Origin: Bolinopsis microptera
Taxonomy: Eukaryota > Ctenophora > Tentaculata > Lobata > Bolinopsidae
Direction: 5' to 3'
Assembly: GCF_026151205.1 (NCBI RefSeq)
Contig: NC_087073.1
Span: forward strand, 7,089,001 to 7,153,000
Length of the DNA stretch: 64,000 nucleotides
Below the pieces are notes generated by a model. That model was given only the letters and a program-made list of their open reading frames with translations, made no database searches and had not been told where the DNA came from. Position numbers and translations under genes: made by a program. Shown here piece after piece: positions 23,011 through 33,037 of this stretch. Each line of letters begins with the position of its first letter. Positions within the stretch are counted from its first letter, which is position 1.

Positions 23011-23184
23011 GATATCATTCCTTGCCATGAGGGCGGAACTATCGTATAGCACTTGGGCCCGTTGGGCCCTCCGTGCTATACGAAAATATCTCCGCCTCGG
23101 GCTGGCGCCCTCGTGGAGATATAAAATATTGCACGCGCACGCGCGTGCAATATTTAGTACCGCCCTCAAGGCTGCGGTGATATC
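23011..23184. repeat. Cloverleaf-like palindromic repeat, 174 bp
   Basis: The ends form an imperfect 25-bp outer stem (GATATCATTCC..GAGGGCGG with CCGCCCTC..GGTGATATC). Inside are three consecutive hairpins: 23043-23082 (CGTATAGCAC...GTGCTATACG with GGGCCC inner pairs), 23086-23122 (ATATCTCC...GGAGATAT) and 23124-23155 (two 15-base arms AAATATTGCACGCGC, 2-base loop). Half of the outer arm recurs at 19662-19700. No reading frame makes sense; GC content is far above the surroundings. Confidence 0.85.
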
Positions 23185-23268
23185 TATATATATTATTATT
23201 TAATCCATCTCGAGGTAGTTAGTACTCCAACTTCTTGAACTAAGTGGATACCTAAATCAAAACATTAC

Positions 23269-23434
23269 CTCCTTCTTTTTTTGGGGTTGTTCGTGACGAC
23301 TCCATTCCTCTTTCTTTTCCAGGGAAAGGTTGTCCGATATGAGGGAGTCTCGTAACTCCCTGTTCATAATCCTCATCTACTCTCTCTATGAACACAAGGT
23401 TTCGGTATTTTGCTTGGTTATATCGAATCCGTAC
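23269..23434 (-). CDS. Splice-bounded internal exon, unidentified
   Basis: On the minus strand an acceptor (aactttcag) and a GTAATG donor enclose a frame of 55 residues: VRIRYNQAKYRNLVFIERVD, then EDYEQGVTRLPHIGQPFPGK and a Ser/Thr/Lys tail. Highly charged and protein-like; no family recognised. It may belong with the exon at 23640-23872. Confidence 0.45.
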
Positions 23435-23608
23435 CTGAAAGTTTTATATTTTACATTTATTATATATAAAACAAAGTGTAAACACAACGCTGCTATATAA
23501 TCTTTCTCTAAAGAAACAGTCAACAGAATTATAAAACTTGCATTCTACGTCAATTTGCTCTGTCAAAAGCAATTTCCAAAGCAATTTCCAAAGCAATTTT
23601 ATATTTAA

Positions 23609-23872
23609 CTAAATAAAAAGATAAAAAGAAGGACAGTCTTGCGTCCGGTCCCTCCTGTTAGCTTCTATTAATTTAAAAACGAAAATGTCCCTTGTTTGTA
23701 TCTTAGCGGCGGGGCTAATGACACCTTTATTCTTAGGGTTTATCTTCTTGTGATCATTCTTCATAGTACCTTTCTTCAAGGGTCTTCCTTGGAACCATTC
23801 GTCTTTTTCCAGTGGTAGAACTGGACACATCTGATGAAAATGTTTTCCTTTGATCACCCCCAATTGCATCAA
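23609..23872 (-). CDS. Putative exon, basic protein segment
   Basis: The minus-strand frame reads KGKHFHQMCPVLPLEKDEWF, then QGRPLKKGTMKNDHKKINPK and AAKIQTRDIFVFKLIEANRR. Rich in Lys/Arg/Asp with a few aromatic residues, plausible as an internal exon of the same gene as 23269-23434. Exact ends uncertain. Not recognised. Confidence 0.35.
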   Translation of the reverse strand: MMQLGVIKGKHFHQMCPVLPLEKDEWFQGRPLKKGTMKNDHKKINPKNKGVISPAAKIQTRDIFVFKLIEANRRDRTQDCPSFYLFI

Positions 23873-24075
23873 CGAATAGAGGGGCTGAATTAGCTTTCAT
23901 GACTGAGAAAAGGATGTTAGTTCAAGGAATATAGAGCAGGCATGATATGAAGATGGAAATGGCGCATTTACCATATTTGGGCCTAAAATTGCCATTTTCT
24001 GCCCAAGTATGATGAAATGCACTGCATAACGTAATTTGTTGCAGATGGATACCATCCTGTTAAACAAATTAAAAT

Positions 24076-24714
24076 CTAAAAGCAACATAATACAATAGTA
24101 GTTGTCTTCTTTAGAGAAAAGGAGAAAATTTTAACAAATCTAATACATTCTTTCTTACACATTTCACCTAATAAATATTTAAACTTGTGCATATTCCTAA
24201 TATGTGTAAGATTACTTGCCTTTCTAGGAATAAGTGAGAAGAAATTTATCTTAACAGCAGGAAAAACCTGTTTTGTTAGGATTAAAAGATCACTAATATC
24301 TTCAAATATACGTTTAATATTAGAATCTAGAAGCAAATTTTCGACATCATTTCCCCCAACTTGAAGAAAAACGGTTGAGACACTTGAGGTGTTGTATTGT
24401 TTGGCAGTCTTTTCAACTTCATCGTATATATCACATGCGTGCGCTCCAGGCCGGCAGACTACTTTAAGGTTTCTTCTACGCTTGGAAAGTGTGTCTATTT
24501 TCAGGCTCTTGAGTAGGGAGCTGCCAAACACAAATGTGTCAGGGTATGTGGCATCTTTGGTAGTGATGGCTTCAAGGGGGTATGAGGTTCTTAAGAAAGT
24601 TGTGGGGAGAAGAGGTAAATGGGGGATAAGAGATAACAGCAGGTTCTGCGATAAGGGCTTCTTTTGGTGGCAGCAGACATCGGAAGGTGACTCTGTACCG
24701 GACTCCTCTTTCAT
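24076..24714 (-). pseudogene. SGNH-esterase piece of a CR1-type LINE ORF1
   Basis: The 212-residue minus-strand frame has TFVFGSSLLKSLKI at about residues 60-73 (block I of SGNH/GDSL hydrolases, with GSS in place of GDS), CRPGAHACDIYDEVEK at about 87-102 and STVFLQVGGNDVENLLLDS at about 112-130, with the G-x-N-D of block III. The block V D-x-x-H is missing, so the protein is cut short. Esterase-type ORF1 proteins are known in CR1-group LINEs. No RT follows downstream on this strand. The fragment at 28085-28375 supplies a block V but lies upstream, so the two are not one split gene. Confidence 0.65.
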
Positions 24715-25445
24715 TCTTTACTTCTTTGTCTCCAGCATGCAATGTGTTTCGTGGTAATATAATTGCTGGAAGCCAGGGAGCATCGTAAATATGCTCTGGG
24801 GAGTAAAAGTGAAGTACTTGACGGAATTCGTTTTGTCCAGGGAGATATTGATTTTCTGAGTTGCACCAATAGAGAGTGTTGAGATTGGTGCGTCTGGATC
24901 AAGGCATTATTCATCATCTTTATGCAGAGGAAGATGACATACATCGGTGCTGTACCTGTTAACTAACATGGAGTTTAGCCCCTCACTGGTGGTCGACCTC
25001 CCACTGTGAAGCTTCTGTTGTACCCCTGTATAGTACAAACTAATTAAAGTAATCAAGGCCAGGTGTGGCCAAGGTTTGAACGTAATAAAACGACTATCTG
25101 TACAATCAACTTATTTATTGGTTTTTTTCACATGTGGAGCACAAGCCGAGACTCTTGTTAGCGAACTTTATGTGGAACATGACAACATGAAAGAAGAAGA
25201 CATCACTGTCACGATCCCTCTCTACACCACCATATATCACCCCACCCTCAGCCCACTCCTTACTCCTTTTAAACATCTCTCTCGCTCCATCACTATCCCT
25301 CCACTCGAGCCTACATAATTAGCCTGAAATTTGTATTAAGTATTAGATTAACACTTTTTCATATAAAATGTGACATGGAATAGTAAAATACGACTCATTC
25401 TTGAAAAATGAAAGAAAGGAAGAAAATGAAATGCAGGTACTCACG

Positions 25446-25823
25446 TTGCAATTTTCACAAGGTTCTGGATCTTCTTAACCATTCGCTGTTCTGACGTTGC
25501 ATTTATTGCAGTAACTTTGTTATATTATCTCCACTCTGGTTTACCAAATGATAGACTTCATTGCTATGATAGACTTCAATGCTAATCCTCCAATGACAGA
25601 GGCTGAAATATAATGGTTGGCATAATACATAATACATAATGTAATACATACAAACAAACTTGTAGTCCGGATTCTTGTAGAACTTGACAGAAGAGACCAC
25701 TGTACCGTTCCTCCTTTTCTGATATAAAACCGTCAGCCGCTCAGCTAATTTCTTGGAGAGTTCACTGCCGTTACTACCGAGTTTCTCTAAAATGAATCTG
25801 ATCGAATCCTCAGCCTTTGACAA
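25446..25823 (-). CDS. Two putative exons of an unidentified gene
   Basis: Minus-strand exon one (about 25823-25660) encodes SKAEDSIRFILEKLGSNGSE, then LSKKLAERLTVLYQKRRNGT and VVSSVKFYKNPDYK: an amphipathic, probably helical segment. Exon two (about 25500-25447) encodes ATSEQRMVKKIQNLVKIA with a GTGAGT donor. The first 12 kb of splice-supported exons on this strand show similar size. No family recognised. Confidence 0.35.
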
Positions 25824-26476
25824 GTTCTAACTTCTCTTACACAAGATTCCTGTGATCACTTGACATTTTTTATTTATCGGACAAGTTTATAAGACAAGTA
25901 AGCAGTGAAGTGTAAAAGTAATACGATCAACTGTTGATTACTATTTAATTGATTCAAATTACAGTATTACTTTTAAGTTTTAACTCCACTTCAAACTTTT
26001 CAATGAAACGAGAAGTTTTCAATGAAACGAAAAGTTTTATTTTGCATTCCTTTAATCATCACATAAAATAAGAGCTTAAACCACGAATTAGTCAGCTAGA
26101 CGTAAACTTGGGGAAAGATTCTTTATTTAAAAAACTTTATTTGGTTGTTAGTATTTTTATCATGGTAAGTGGTTGAATTTAGGGGAATTTAGTGAGACAG
26201 GGTCAGTTTCTCTATTGTCTTAAAAAAATTTATACTTTACAGTAGGCAATGCTGAGTGTCAGGAATGAAGGACCAAAACGCTTGGGGCTAACAATGGCCC
26301 ATTCACAAACCACTTCAGACATGGCAATGATGTCATTTATGCTTAATTCGTCTGAAACTGACCCTACTGACCCTTCTGCACTTTTGATTTTTAAGCCTTA
26401 CCTTGAAGGGTGACAAACATCGGATGATATCATGAACTGTCTGCTAGTCTGTTTCAGTGAGTTTTAAGTTGTCCAG

Positions 26477-27540
26477 GGGGTCCTTTCCGAAACGGTACTG
26501 AAGTCAAAAATGGTACTTAAGTAAAAAGTTAAGCAAAAAGTATTTTCGAAATGAGACTTAAGTGCAAAAACTTAAGTCATATTTCGCACTTAAGTATTTT
26601 TACTTAAGTAGAGAATTTTACCTAAGTACGTACTTAAGTGCGGTATTTATCACTTAAAATGTAAGTATGGTCTAGAGGTTACTTAAGTGCCTAAATTGTA
26701 ACTCTAACTCAAAATATTAAAAGTAAAACAAGTTTTTGAAAGGTTGCAAACTAATAGTATAATTACAGAATTATTTTCTCCCTAAGCGGATAACCACTGT
26801 CGCCTATCAGCCATCCAGTGTAGCCGCGGTTTAACTGGGAGCAAATTGTGCTATTGTTCCATATCGTGCTGTCGTGTACCGAACCGGGCCACTTCACTGT
26901 GCATGACGTGATTTCCTGATTCATCGAGCATATCAGCTGTACGTTAATCGAATGATATCCTTTGCGATTCACATAAATCTCCTCGTTTGATTATTATTTG
27001 AGTTCCATCAATTGCACCAAGACAACTTGGGAATTGACCATAGTCCCAGAAACCATCCTTAATAAGACTTAGTCTGCTCGAATCGTCAACTGTCAGAAAC
27101 TGCACAAAATATCATTTAATGCTTTTGATACCCGAACAATTATTTTATAAATGGATGATGGTGCTATCCCATAGTTCGATAATGTGAAGAGTTTGTAGGG
27201 AACTCCCAGAACCAAAGAAACTAAGCGCTACTTTTTCAGCACAACAAGAGACGCGTTCAATAAACTGTAAAATCTCAAACAGAACGCGCATCACGATTGT
27301 ACAAATGGTCAGAGTTTTAGTGCGAGTCTTAGCGCGGCTTTCACACGTGCACTTAAGTTGCACTTGAGTTGATTTTTGAACGCGACTTAAGTACATTTTT
27401 GTACTTAAGTCTCAAACTTGAAACAGAATAAGTAAACTTTGGGAAATACATAAGTAGAGTTTCGGAAACACTTTCACTAATTCTACTTAAGTCGACCATA
27501 CACATAAGTGCCACTTAAGCGTTTTTTCGGAAAGGACCCC
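26477..27540 (-). mobile_element. Harbinger-type DNA transposon, complete ends
   Basis: Terminal inverted repeats GGGGTCCTTTCCGAAA (26477) and its reverse complement (ending 27540) are flanked by a 3-bp duplication CAG (26474-26476 and 27541-27543). Three-base duplications and GGG-type ends fit PIF/Harbinger. The subterminal regions on both sides are packed with ACTTAAGT-type palindromes, probable transposase-binding repeats. The interior carries remains of a HARBI1-like transposase on the minus strand. At 1,064 bp it is too short to carry an intact two-gene set, so it is a decayed or internally deleted copy. Confidence 0.85.
26763..27270 (-). pseudogene. HARBI1-like transposase remnant, frameshifted
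   Basis: In one frame at about 27110-27240 the minus strand reads LRFFGSGSSYKL...NYGIAPSSIYKIIVRVSKAL, the helix-turn-helix-like region of Harbinger transposases. Near 27030 it reads CLGAIDGTQIIIKRGDL with the first catalytic Asp. The frame then shifts by one base and continues as NRKGYHSINVQLICSMNQEI, KWPGSVHDSTIWNNS and WLIGDSGYPLREKIIL, which holds the second Asp (GDSGYPL). The third acidic residue is absent, and the C-terminus is cut at the subterminal repeats. Not functional. Confidence 0.8.
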
Positions 27541-28084
27541 CAGGTCAAGATCCAACAAAAGTTTGGGGCGTGAAAAACCAGGCTCAAGTGTCTTATAATC
27601 GCTGATTAAATCCATTGCCTCTTCCTCTCTTCGCACAGAAATCTATTCTTCTTCTTAGCAGGACTGCCGCCTGCTATCCACGTAACTCGTATGAAACTCC
27701 ATTGAGAAAAATCATTGAATACATTTAAAAAATTTATGTTTATTTTTAATCGTATTAAATCACATGTTAGCTGATTCCAAACAGTGTCCGCAGTTACTTA
27801 GGTTTACAATAATTTGTAACAGCTACATGTAGATAACTAATATTAAAATAGGGCAAACTAATAAGACTTACAATTAACAATGTTTTTAACAAGAAATTGT
27901 ACTAAATTATAAAACGGTTTTTGATAGATCTGACGAATGCTTGATGCTCGAGTATGGCGAACCCAAAACAGCCTGGCTCTTACTAAAAGTATAATGCCAA
28001 ACCACTACCAGTGAAACTTTATATTAAAAAAGCGTTTTTGTATTTAAATTATATGTTTGCAGGCCGGAATAGCTTCTTCTCAAT

Positions 28085-28375
28085 TCAAATACAGTCTGTA
28101 AGGATACTATCAAGCCAATCATTCCCAATTTTACTTAAATGAAGCCCATCCAATTCCAAATCTCCGCCAAATAAGTCCTTCACAGTACCTTTTATAAACA
28201 TGGCTTCTCGAAGGCTAACAAAAGATATAACTGAACTAGGAAACCGTACTTTCATGACCTTTAGTGTAAAATCCCGGATGATCACATTCAGCTTCTTGAT
28301 AAACATATTTGATGACATAATGCTAACATTAACTTGTGGTATACCTAGCTCTAGTAAGGAGCATATGATTATCAT
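28085..28375 (-). pseudogene. SGNH-esterase C-terminal fragment (LINE ORF1)
   Basis: The minus-strand frame of 96 residues ends GGDLELDGLHLSKIGNDWLD before ILTDCI and a stop. D-G-x-H-L-S is block V of SGNH hydrolases, providing the catalytic Asp and His. Upstream, residues such as RFPSSVISFVSLREAMFIKG fit the region before block V. The N-terminal Ser and Asn blocks are missing. Likely a leftover of a CR1-type ORF1 protein. Confidence 0.6.
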
Positions 28376-28486
28376 CAGGATATCAAGTAACTATAAATGT
28401 TATATTATATATATTATATGTTATAGGTTCGAAATCTTCCAATTATACAATGTCTTTTAAATAACCTGGAGCGTCATCATGGTAGC

Positions 28487-28575
28487 AGACTTTTGAGTCT
28501 TGACGTCATTTCCCATGGAACCTTGTCTTTGGTAGGACGATTTTGGTGATGACGATGTTTGTGCTGAAATAATGT
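28487..28575. repeat. Inverted repeat partner of 32958-33037
   Basis: TTGACGTCATTTCCCATGGA and the following 70 bases are matched in reverse complement at 32958-33037, just before the full-length LINE. The pair brackets about 4.4 kb that includes the young LINE at 29373 and CxxC-element copy A. Confidence 0.8.
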
Positions 28576-28816
28576 GGTATTCTAAGACTCTCGGAAATTA
28601 TTCTACCTAGCAATGGAATACATGCAAATAGTTGGTTCAATTTGAGGAGACGAGAACTAAGAAAAGGCATAACTTCAAGATGCTTAAAATTTTGAAAGAA
28701 AAGTCGCTAAGGCAAAATCAGATAGCATCCTGCTGGCGTTGCTAGAGAGTTCCTCTTCTCCACTCTCAATTTGTCTGGCATGGGGGTGGGGTGGCATCAT
28801 GTAGGGTGGGGTGACA

Positions 28817-29224
28817 TCATCTTTGGTGGACTGGTGTGTTCAGTGTTGCTGGTTTGACAGTCCTTCGCTTTACTGTGCCCTTCGTCTTATCTTTGTCCGA
28901 ATCCTCAGCTATCTCCACATCCGTATTGCTGCTCCCTTGTAGGTGCACCGACATGTTGAGCAGCTCCCTGCTCAGAAGAGTTTCTTTGGAGGCAAAACCC
29001 AGCCACGCCCTTGTGAGGGGACAGTCTATCTTCGCTCCTTTGTTGTCTCTCCATTGGATAAGGGCCTTTACCTGTTCCTTTGTTGATTTCAAGATCAGCA
29101 GGGTCTCCTTTAGTCTCCTCACAAAGATTGGAGGTCGGTATAGTTCCAGCAAGTCCAGGTCTGCTATTGCACCCAGTGTGTACTGGACAATTTTGTTGAC
29201 GTGGGGGAGATTGTTGTTAAAATG
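28817..29224 (-). CDS. Unidentified coding segment, basic C-terminus
   Basis: The minus-strand frame is open from about 29224. It passes LPHVNKIVQYTLGAIADLDL, LYRPPIFVRRLKETLLILKS and EQVKALIQWRDNKGAKIDCP, then TRAWLGFASKETLLSRELLN, and ends with an acidic then basic tail (EDSDKDKTKGTVKRRTVKPA) and a stop at 28817. It looks like a genuine helical protein segment. It may be the N-terminal part of a gene interrupted by the LINE at 29373. Not recognised. Confidence 0.4.
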   Translation of the reverse strand, partial: HFNNNLPHVNKIVQYTLGAIADLDLLELYRPPIFVRRLKETLLILKSTKEQVKALIQWRDNKGAKIDCPLTRAWLGFASKETLLSRELLNMSVHLQGSSNTDVEIAEDSDKDKTKGTVKRRTVKPATLNTPVHQR

Positions 29225-29372
29225 GTTGTTAGAATTGCTGATTCAAACAGATCAGTCGTTGTTTACTTAAGAACAATTTATTTCAATCACAGTTATACCG
29301 ATACATTGAAATTCTTTCAAAGATAACAATACACTTTAATACATGTCTCGGCTACTTTCATAATAAGTACTA

Positions 29373-31355
29373 CTGCTTATTTATTATATTAAATCAAAGT
29401 TCTAAACAAGGGATAGTTTAAAAAACAACGCCCAAGTCTAATCTTTCCCTAAAACAAAAACTAAAAATTAAAAACTTCATTGCAATTTCCGCCAATATCT
29501 CTTGTCATAACTCAAATTACGGAGATAATGCAGGTCAAAGATATTATTTAAATAAAGATTTCTTTTACATAAATCATGCACAATCAGCGAGAATAGATTG
29601 CTTTGGGGTCTTCCTCTTCTCCCTGGTAAGTCCAGTGTATTGATGGCAAAAATGAGGGAAGAAAACGCTGGTCCGTCAATAGGACCCCGCAAAACATGTC
29701 CTAACATTCTCCACCGACTACGGGCCACTTTTTCTGACAATGGTTCAGCATTGCAGCGTTTATACAAGTTTTTGTTGGAGATGACTCCTGGGTACTTTAT
29801 ATTCAAAATAGTGCGAAGATGTCTGCGGTGAACAACATCTAGTTTTTCAAGGAATATTTTGGGGACGGCCCAACAGGATGAGTTGTACATAAGAACCGAT
29901 ACGACCAAAGCATTATACAGTATTAGACGTTTGTTTAGGGGCAGTTTATCACTCCAGGCCTTCTTGTAATTGTTAAAGGCAGCATATCCCAGGTTTATGC
30001 GACGCTGAATATCAGCTTTGCTACACAAGACGGACCCTAGAGTGATACTTTTCCTCCATGCTTCATTCCCCGACACTAATTTTCCATCACTGTCGACTTC
30101 ACCCGTACTAGCTAAATAAACATGAGTGAAGTCCGTTTTGTCTTCATTGACAAAGAGGTTCCATTTCTCGAGTATAGCTGTTGCCTGGGGCAAAATAGCT
30201 CTCAAGTTGTCTTCCTCTTCATCATTGAAGTCAACATCATCAGCATATTCAGTGTCAAGTGGAAGGCCAGCAATAGTAATCGGGGGGATCGGCCTATCTA
30301 AACTGATTGTTATAGTCCATCTAAGTTCATTCAAAGCACCAGCCAAGACAAGGGTGAACAGACAGCCGGATAGACAGTCACCTTGGAAAGCTCCAAGGAG
30401 ACTTAAAAACTCGGCTGAAAGAACTCCATTTACCTTCACCCGTAGCTTTGTGTTGGACAACAACAACCGGACAATCCTCAGCTCATCCTCAGTACAGCCA
30501 CACAGTTTCAGGAGTTCAAGAATCGTAGTGCGTTTGATCGTGTCAAATGCACTAGACATATCAATGCCCATGCGATGATACTCCCATTTCTTTCTTTGGA
30601 CAACTGACAGTAGAACTCGCTGACACCAAACAATATCAGCACAAGAACGAGCGCGTTTATATGCGCACTGCCATGGACCAGTGAAGGCGTTCACTTTTTC
30701 TTCTATCCTTTTAAGAGTAGCCATAGACAGAATTTTTCTGGCTGCATTGGACAAGGTGAGTGGACGTAAATTCTTCAGAGGACCAATAGGTTTTTTTGGC
30801 TTCTGTAAGGGTGTTATAGTAGCCTCTCCAATGGAAATGGGGAAAGTATGTGTCTCGAAACAACTGTTGATGATTCCAGCATAATGTTCATGGACTGTAC
30901 TATTAGAGTACTTAATTAGCTCGTTGGGTATTCCATCGGGACCATTTGCCCTCCCATTTTTCAAGCTAGAGGTGGCTGCATGTATTTCAACTCCAGTAAA
31001 AGGGACATTGAAAGCACGTGGTAGTCCCTCAAAAGGCTCGAGAGGTTGCTCATTGCGAGTCAGCTGTTTTTCGAGATAGTCTCTAACAACAGAAGCTTTC
31101 ATGTCGTCAGATGCAATCAAACAGCCATTTTCATCATGAACACCAATCGAGTTATTAGGTGGTTTACTTTTCTGATGATGTCTTACTGCTTCAAACATTT
31201 TTCTGGAATGGTTTGTGTTAGTAATATCACTATAGGTCTGATCAGCTTGAGCAGACCTCACTTCAACTAATCTTCAACTACTGCTTATAACTTTATAAGT
31301 ACTTTTAATTTAAACTACTTATAATGACTACTAATATTATTACTATAACTACTAC
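29373..31355 (-). mobile_element. 5'-truncated non-LTR retrotransposon with 16-bp target duplication
   Basis: TTCATAATAAGTACTA occurs exactly at 29357-29372 and 31356-31371, bracketing 1,983 bp that hold one long minus-strand reverse transcriptase frame. The long exact duplication and the uninterrupted frame point to a recent, target-primed insertion. Confidence 0.75.
29477..31261 (-). CDS. Non-LTR reverse transcriptase, N-terminally truncated
   Basis: The 594-residue open frame starts by read-through from the truncation (upstream in-frame TGA, first codon GTG), so its true start is lost. Motifs in order: ANGPDGIPNELIKYSN (about 105-120, RT block 1), LRPLTLSNAARKILSM (165-180), GIDMSSAFDTIKR (232-244, first catalytic Asp), GAFQGDCLSGCLFTLVLAGA (290-309), EYADDVDF (338-345, catalytic Asp pair) and a C-terminal zinc-like/basic part with ARSRWRMLGHVLRG near 510. 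No endonuclease is present in the retained part. The RWRxxGHVLR ending is shared by several non-CR1 clades. The clade is not assigned, but it differs from the other three LINEs in this window. Confidence 0.9.
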   Translation of the reverse strand: MRSAQADQTYSDITNTNHSRKMFEAVRHHQKSKPPNNSIGVHDENGCLIASDDMKASVVRDYLEKQLTRNEQPLEPFEGLPRAFNVPFTGVEIHAATSSLKNGRANGPDGIPNELIKYSNSTVHEHYAGIINSCFETHTFPISIGEATITPLQKPKKPIGPLKNLRPLTLSNAARKILSMATLKRIEEKVNAFTGPWQCAYKRARSCADIVWCQRVLLSVVQRKKWEYHRMGIDMSSAFDTIKRTTILELLKLCGCTEDELRIVRLLLSNTKLRVKVNGVLSAEFLSLLGAFQGDCLSGCLFTLVLAGALNELRWTITISLDRPIPPITIAGLPLDTEYADDVDFNDEEEDNLRAILPQATAILEKWNLFVNEDKTDFTHVYLASTGEVDSDGKLVSGNEAWRKSITLGSVLCSKADIQRRINLGYAAFNNYKKAWSDKLPLNKRLILYNALVVSVLMYNSSCWAVPKIFLEKLDVVHRRHLRTILNIKYPGVISNKNLYKRCNAEPLSEKVARSRWRMLGHVLRGPIDGPAFSSLIFAINTLDLPGRRGRPQSNLFSLIVHDLCKRNLYLNNIFDLHYLRNLSYDKRYWRKLQ

Positions 31356-31710
31356 TTCATAATAAGTACTAATTGTACAGAAGGTCTTTGCCAAGCTGCA
31401 ATAATTCTGTTGGACAGCTAACATCTTTTTATAATTTGCGTCGACTTCCTCTGGTACACTTAATCCAGTATGGCGAAGTTAGCTTCAATTGCCACCATTT
31501 CGACTTGCTGTAAACTGAATGAGAAGTTTGTTTACAATTTCGTCATAAAAACCATTTAAAGCTTGATTTTGTGAATGATCTATATCTGGTCTTACGACAA
31601 CACAAAATTGTTTGAGACTATGGCATAGTCTGAAATAAAATGTAAACTCTCAATATTACAGTTCTACATTTGAATGATCAAAATTGAAGATTTGAAAAAT
31701 ATTTCATATC

Positions 31711-32957
31711 TTAATAATTAAACTCCAGTTTCTTCAAATAGCTGATTAAATTCATTGGCACTTCGCACAGAAATCTATCCTTCTTCTTATCAGGACTGAC
31801 ATCCACGTAAAGTCTAAACAGCTGATCTGGAATGATGTACACGTCCTTTTTCAGTAGCTTATAATATTCAAAAGCCCCAACGAAAGTGGATAATAACACG
31901 TGCGAATAAACCCTTATTAATTGTTATGAAGATATTTAAAACTATAACGCAATCAAAACAAACTTTTAAATCATGCTGCGAAGATCTTCAAGCTTCCCGA
32001 ACATAGCATTTAAATCCCCTCGGTGGATTTCTCAGTTTTTCTCTGGTCTTGTTGAGGAACCCAAGCAATGGACTAAAAAAAATAAAGAAAAAAATAAAGA
32101 AATCGCTGAAAAGACACATGCTGAGTCAATGTCTCATAACAATTGTCTCTCTATCTTATTGACCGGACGGCCCTGGTTCGTCCTCTGAAGCTGAGTCGTC
32201 TGACTCGCTGAAACTATCTATAATTTGAATAGTATCCAATATCTCTACTGAAGTTTCTTCGATCTGAAAAAATGTAAGTTATCACTCGAAGTATCAAGAT
32301 TCCCCTACTAAAGCCTAACAAAGCCTCTCCAATTAGGAGTTACTACTTATAAATTGTTGAGCAAGTGCAGCCTTCAGGCGTGACTCAAACTTCACAGCAG
32401 CAGTGGGACGGTGATTTCTTGTCCAGTTTTTTGTCTGGACCTTGGACATGTTTGATGGTGGCTGGAGGCTGGCTGGCTCCAGCTTTGCACCATGTTTGGG
32501 TCTGCCGCTCTTTGTTGAGATTCGAAGAACTTTTTCAACGTTCCTGCTTTCATTTCATTACTGCGTTTCTCTAGCAATCGCATTTGTTTTGCTTTGTTGC
32601 TAGCATTCTTCCTCTTACATTCCAAATTCGTACAGCAGCCATCGTGGGATTCGAGGACATCTTCCGCGGTGCTCTTGGTACATATCCTGCATACCCTGAG
32701 CGATGCTGGATCAAACTCAGGAAATTCCATTTCGGGATTGTTCATTTTGCTGGAAAATAGTGTTATTAGAATTAGAATTAGAATCAAATTCACGTGCAGC
32801 AATACAATGATAATAATAAATAATTTTATTACCAAAAATATCCCCGATCGAAAAATAATGATGACCCTGTCATGGTATAATATATAATTTAAAGAATTCC
32901 CCGTTACACACAAGACTGCAATAATTTAAATGCTCATTCGTGGATTCCGAAGGAATA
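31711..32957 (-). repeat. CxxC-protein element, copy A
   Basis: About 1.2 kb shared with copies B (33038-33072 plus 40014-40880) and C (43921-45384). Reading the minus strand it has an upstream coding exon (see 32392-32913), a Ser/Glu-rich exon near 32190-32270 (IEETSVEILDTIQIIDSFSE, acceptor tttttcag) and a possible terminal exon at 31711-31899 (LFRLYVDVSPDKKKDRFLCE). A short piece of that last part is found again near 27600-27695. No terminal inverted repeats could be fixed. Confidence 0.75.
32392..32913 (-). CDS. CxxC zinc-like protein, copy A (frame altered near C-terminus)
   Basis: From the internal Met near residue 57 the protein reads MNNPEMEFPEFDPASLRVCR, then ICTKSTAEDVLESHDGC and CTNLECKRKNASNKAKQMRL, then a Lys/Glu-rich coiled stretch. 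Cys residues at C-x2-C and C-C-x4-C could bind zinc. The same protein is read in three copies with mostly silent or conservative change, which argues that it was coding when the element spread. In copies A and B an insertion of about 31 bp, relative to copy C, shifts the frame after CPRSRQ. Upstream hydrophobic residues are probably not translated. Function unknown. Confidence 0.5.
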   Translation of the reverse strand: MCVTGNSLNYILYHDRVIIIFRSGIFLVIKLFIIIIVLLHVNLILILILITLFSSKMNNPEMEFPEFDPASLRVCRICTKSTAEDVLESHDGCCTNLECKRKNASNKAKQMRLLEKRSNEMKAGTLKKFFESQQRAADPNMVQSWSQPASSHHQTCPRSRQKTGQEITVPLLL

Positions 32958-33037
32958 AATATTTCAGCACAAACATCATCATCAACAAAATCGTCCTACC
33001 AAAGACACGGTTCCATGGGAAATGACGTCATTTCCCA
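32958..33037. repeat. Inverted repeat partner of 28487-28575
   Basis: Ends with TTCCATGGGAAATGACGTCATTTCCC, directly before the start of CxxC copy B. See 28487. Confidence 0.8.

Noticed and set aside
24076-28375. One SGNH gene split by a 3.4 kb insertion
   Set aside because: On the minus strand the C-terminal piece lies upstream of the N-terminal piece, so they cannot be one gene.
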